Shown here: in pieces, positions 6,048 to 6,912 of the stretch
How positions within the stretch are numbered: position 1 is the first letter of the stretch
Layout: every line of letters begins with the position of its first letter
DNA from: Oscillospiraceae bacterium
Lineage (GTDB): Bacteria; Bacillota_A; Clostridia; Oscillospirales; WRJC01
DNA: 6,912 bases
Direction of reading: 5' to 3'
Assembly (NCBI GenBank): GCA_009785015.1
Contig: WQXD01000197.1
Location: forward strand, 1 to 6,912
Notes under the pieces: generated by a model
What the model saw: only the letters and a program-made list of their open reading frames with translations
Databases searched by the model: none
What the model was told of the DNA's origin: nothing
Made by a program: the position numbers and the translations under genes

Positions 6048-6912
6048 ATGTGTAATATTAATGTAATGATAAAAAAAACAATTATACCGGCAGTATCGCT
6101 GCTTTTTGTTCTCGCTTTGCTCCAGGGCTGCGTGGTGAGGGACTGGATCGACCCGAACAGAGCGGACTATATCTCGGCTTTCGAGCTGTATGAAAGCGGA
6201 AAATACAAGGAAGCGGCCTCTATGTTCGCAAATCTCGGCGAATACAAGGAGGCCGGTGAATTGAAAAACAGGAGCCTGTATATTCTGGCCGGCGAATATT
6301 TCGAAGAGGAGGATTTCGCCGAGGCGGCAAAAGCCTATGGCTCGATTGTGGGCTATCTGAACAGTTCCGAGCTTTTCACCATGGCCGAAAACGAAAAAAA
6401 CTACTTTGCCGCAGCCGAAATGTTTTCTAACGGGCAATATGACGAAGCAAAAGAGATTTTCACGGCTTTGGGCGATTACAGGGACTCGGAAGATTATACC
6501 GCCTGGATTATTTACTTGGAGGCAAACGGGCGCATGCCATCAGACCCGGACGGCGCCTCCGATACGCTCTTTTCCCTGAGGGGCTATGACAAGGAGCTGA
6601 CAGAGCTGATAAACGATATTTTGTACGACAAGGCGCTTATGTACATGCAGGACGAACTCTATGAAAAAGCGCTTCCCGTTTTTGAAAGGCTGGAATACAA
6701 AGAATCGGACGCTTGGGCCGCTTTGTGCGGCAAACATATAAAATACAACAACGCGGCGGCCCTGTTTGAGCGCGGGGATACGGATGCGGCATATTCGGAA
6801 TTTTCATCACTCGGAGATTTTATCGACAGCATACCGCATGTGATCTATATCGAGGCCCAAAGGGCCGCAAACGACAACAATTTCGGCGAGGCGGCGGACA
6901 AATATCTGCAAG
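6048..6912 (+). CDS. Lipoprotein with TPR-like repeats (3' end missing)
   Basis: The frame is open to the window edge; 288 complete codons are visible. A hydrophobic signal segment (about residues 12-25, after K-K) ends in the lipobox L-Q-G-C with lipidated Cys28, so the protein should be anchored on the outer face of the cytoplasmic membrane. The mature part is helical and built of roughly 40-residue TPR-like units with the recurring pattern A-x-x-L/M-F-x-x-G-x-Y/F-x-E-A...F-x-x-L-G-x-Y-x-D-S, clear near residues 44-75, 80-105, 119-150 and again toward the C-terminal end. Such repeats usually bind proteins or peptides; no catalytic motif is seen. The start at 6048 is one base past the tgt stop and has GAGGG (6037-6041) six bases upstream; the later ATG at 6066 gives a shorter signal peptide but lacks a ribosome binding site. 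An A8 run (6071-6078) lies just inside the gene. Function unknown. Confidence 0.85.
   Translation, partial: MCNINVMIKKTIIPAVSLLFVLALLQGCVVRDWIDPNRADYISAFELYESGKYKEAASMFANLGEYKEAGELKNRSLYILAGEYFEEEDFAEAAKAYGSIVGYLNSSELFTMAENEKNYFAAAEMFSNGQYDEAKEIFTALGDYRDSEDYTAWIIYLEANGRMPSDPDGASDTLFSLRGYDKELTELINDILYDKALMYMQDELYEKALPVFERLEYKESDAWAALCGKHIKYNNAAALFERGDTDAAYSEFSSLGDFIDSIPHVIYIEAQRAANDNNFGEAADKYLQ

Overview
This window looks like ordinary chromosomal DNA from a member of the Bacillota, most likely an uncultivated gut- or digester-type clostridium. The evidence is a serine/threonine-kinase fold fused to DUF5050-like repeats, an aspartate kinase with a P-S-A-P-G-K-R motif, strong Shine-Dalgarno sites, sigma-A-type promoters and A-rich, mid-GC coding DNA. 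The lineage is an inference from protein style; no rRNA or other marker is present. There are no tRNA, rRNA, CRISPR, insertion-sequence or phage features.

Layout: (1) Bases 1-1697, plus strand: the 3' part of a membrane-anchored Ser/Thr-kinase-like protein. It has a kinase C-lobe inside the cell, one transmembrane helix, then seven ~39-residue repeats expected to form an extracytoplasmic beta-propeller. (2) Bases 1704-2081, minus strand: yajC, tail-to-tail with the kinase gene at a distance of only 6 bp. (3) Bases 2082-2269: a divergent control region with two back-to-back promoters, both exact TTGACA-17 bp-TATAAT. (4) Bases 2270 to the window end, plus strand: five tightly packed genes that look like one operon: lysC (aspartate kinase), prmA (ribosomal protein L11 methyltransferase), a 100-residue three-helix membrane protein of unknown function, tgt (tRNA-guanine transglycosylase), and a lipoprotein with TPR-like repeats that runs off the window.

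Functionally the operon mixes amino-acid biosynthesis (lysC), translation-apparatus modification (prmA, tgt) and two envelope proteins. The gaps are 39, 4, 38 and 1 bp and none contains a convincing terminator, so co-transcription from the promoter in front of lysC is likely. In many bacteria yajC directly follows tgt; here it has its own promoter, points the other way and is separated from tgt by three genes.

I do not see a clearly new multi-gene system. The points most worth following up are: the kinase catalytic loop reads H-K-N instead of H-R-D, so it may be a pseudokinase; its propeller repeats are nearly identical in DNA and carry A8 slippage tracts; both divergent promoters are perfect consensus; and a 13-codon mini-ORF built on a 9-bp tandem repeat ends by overlapping the tgt start codon.
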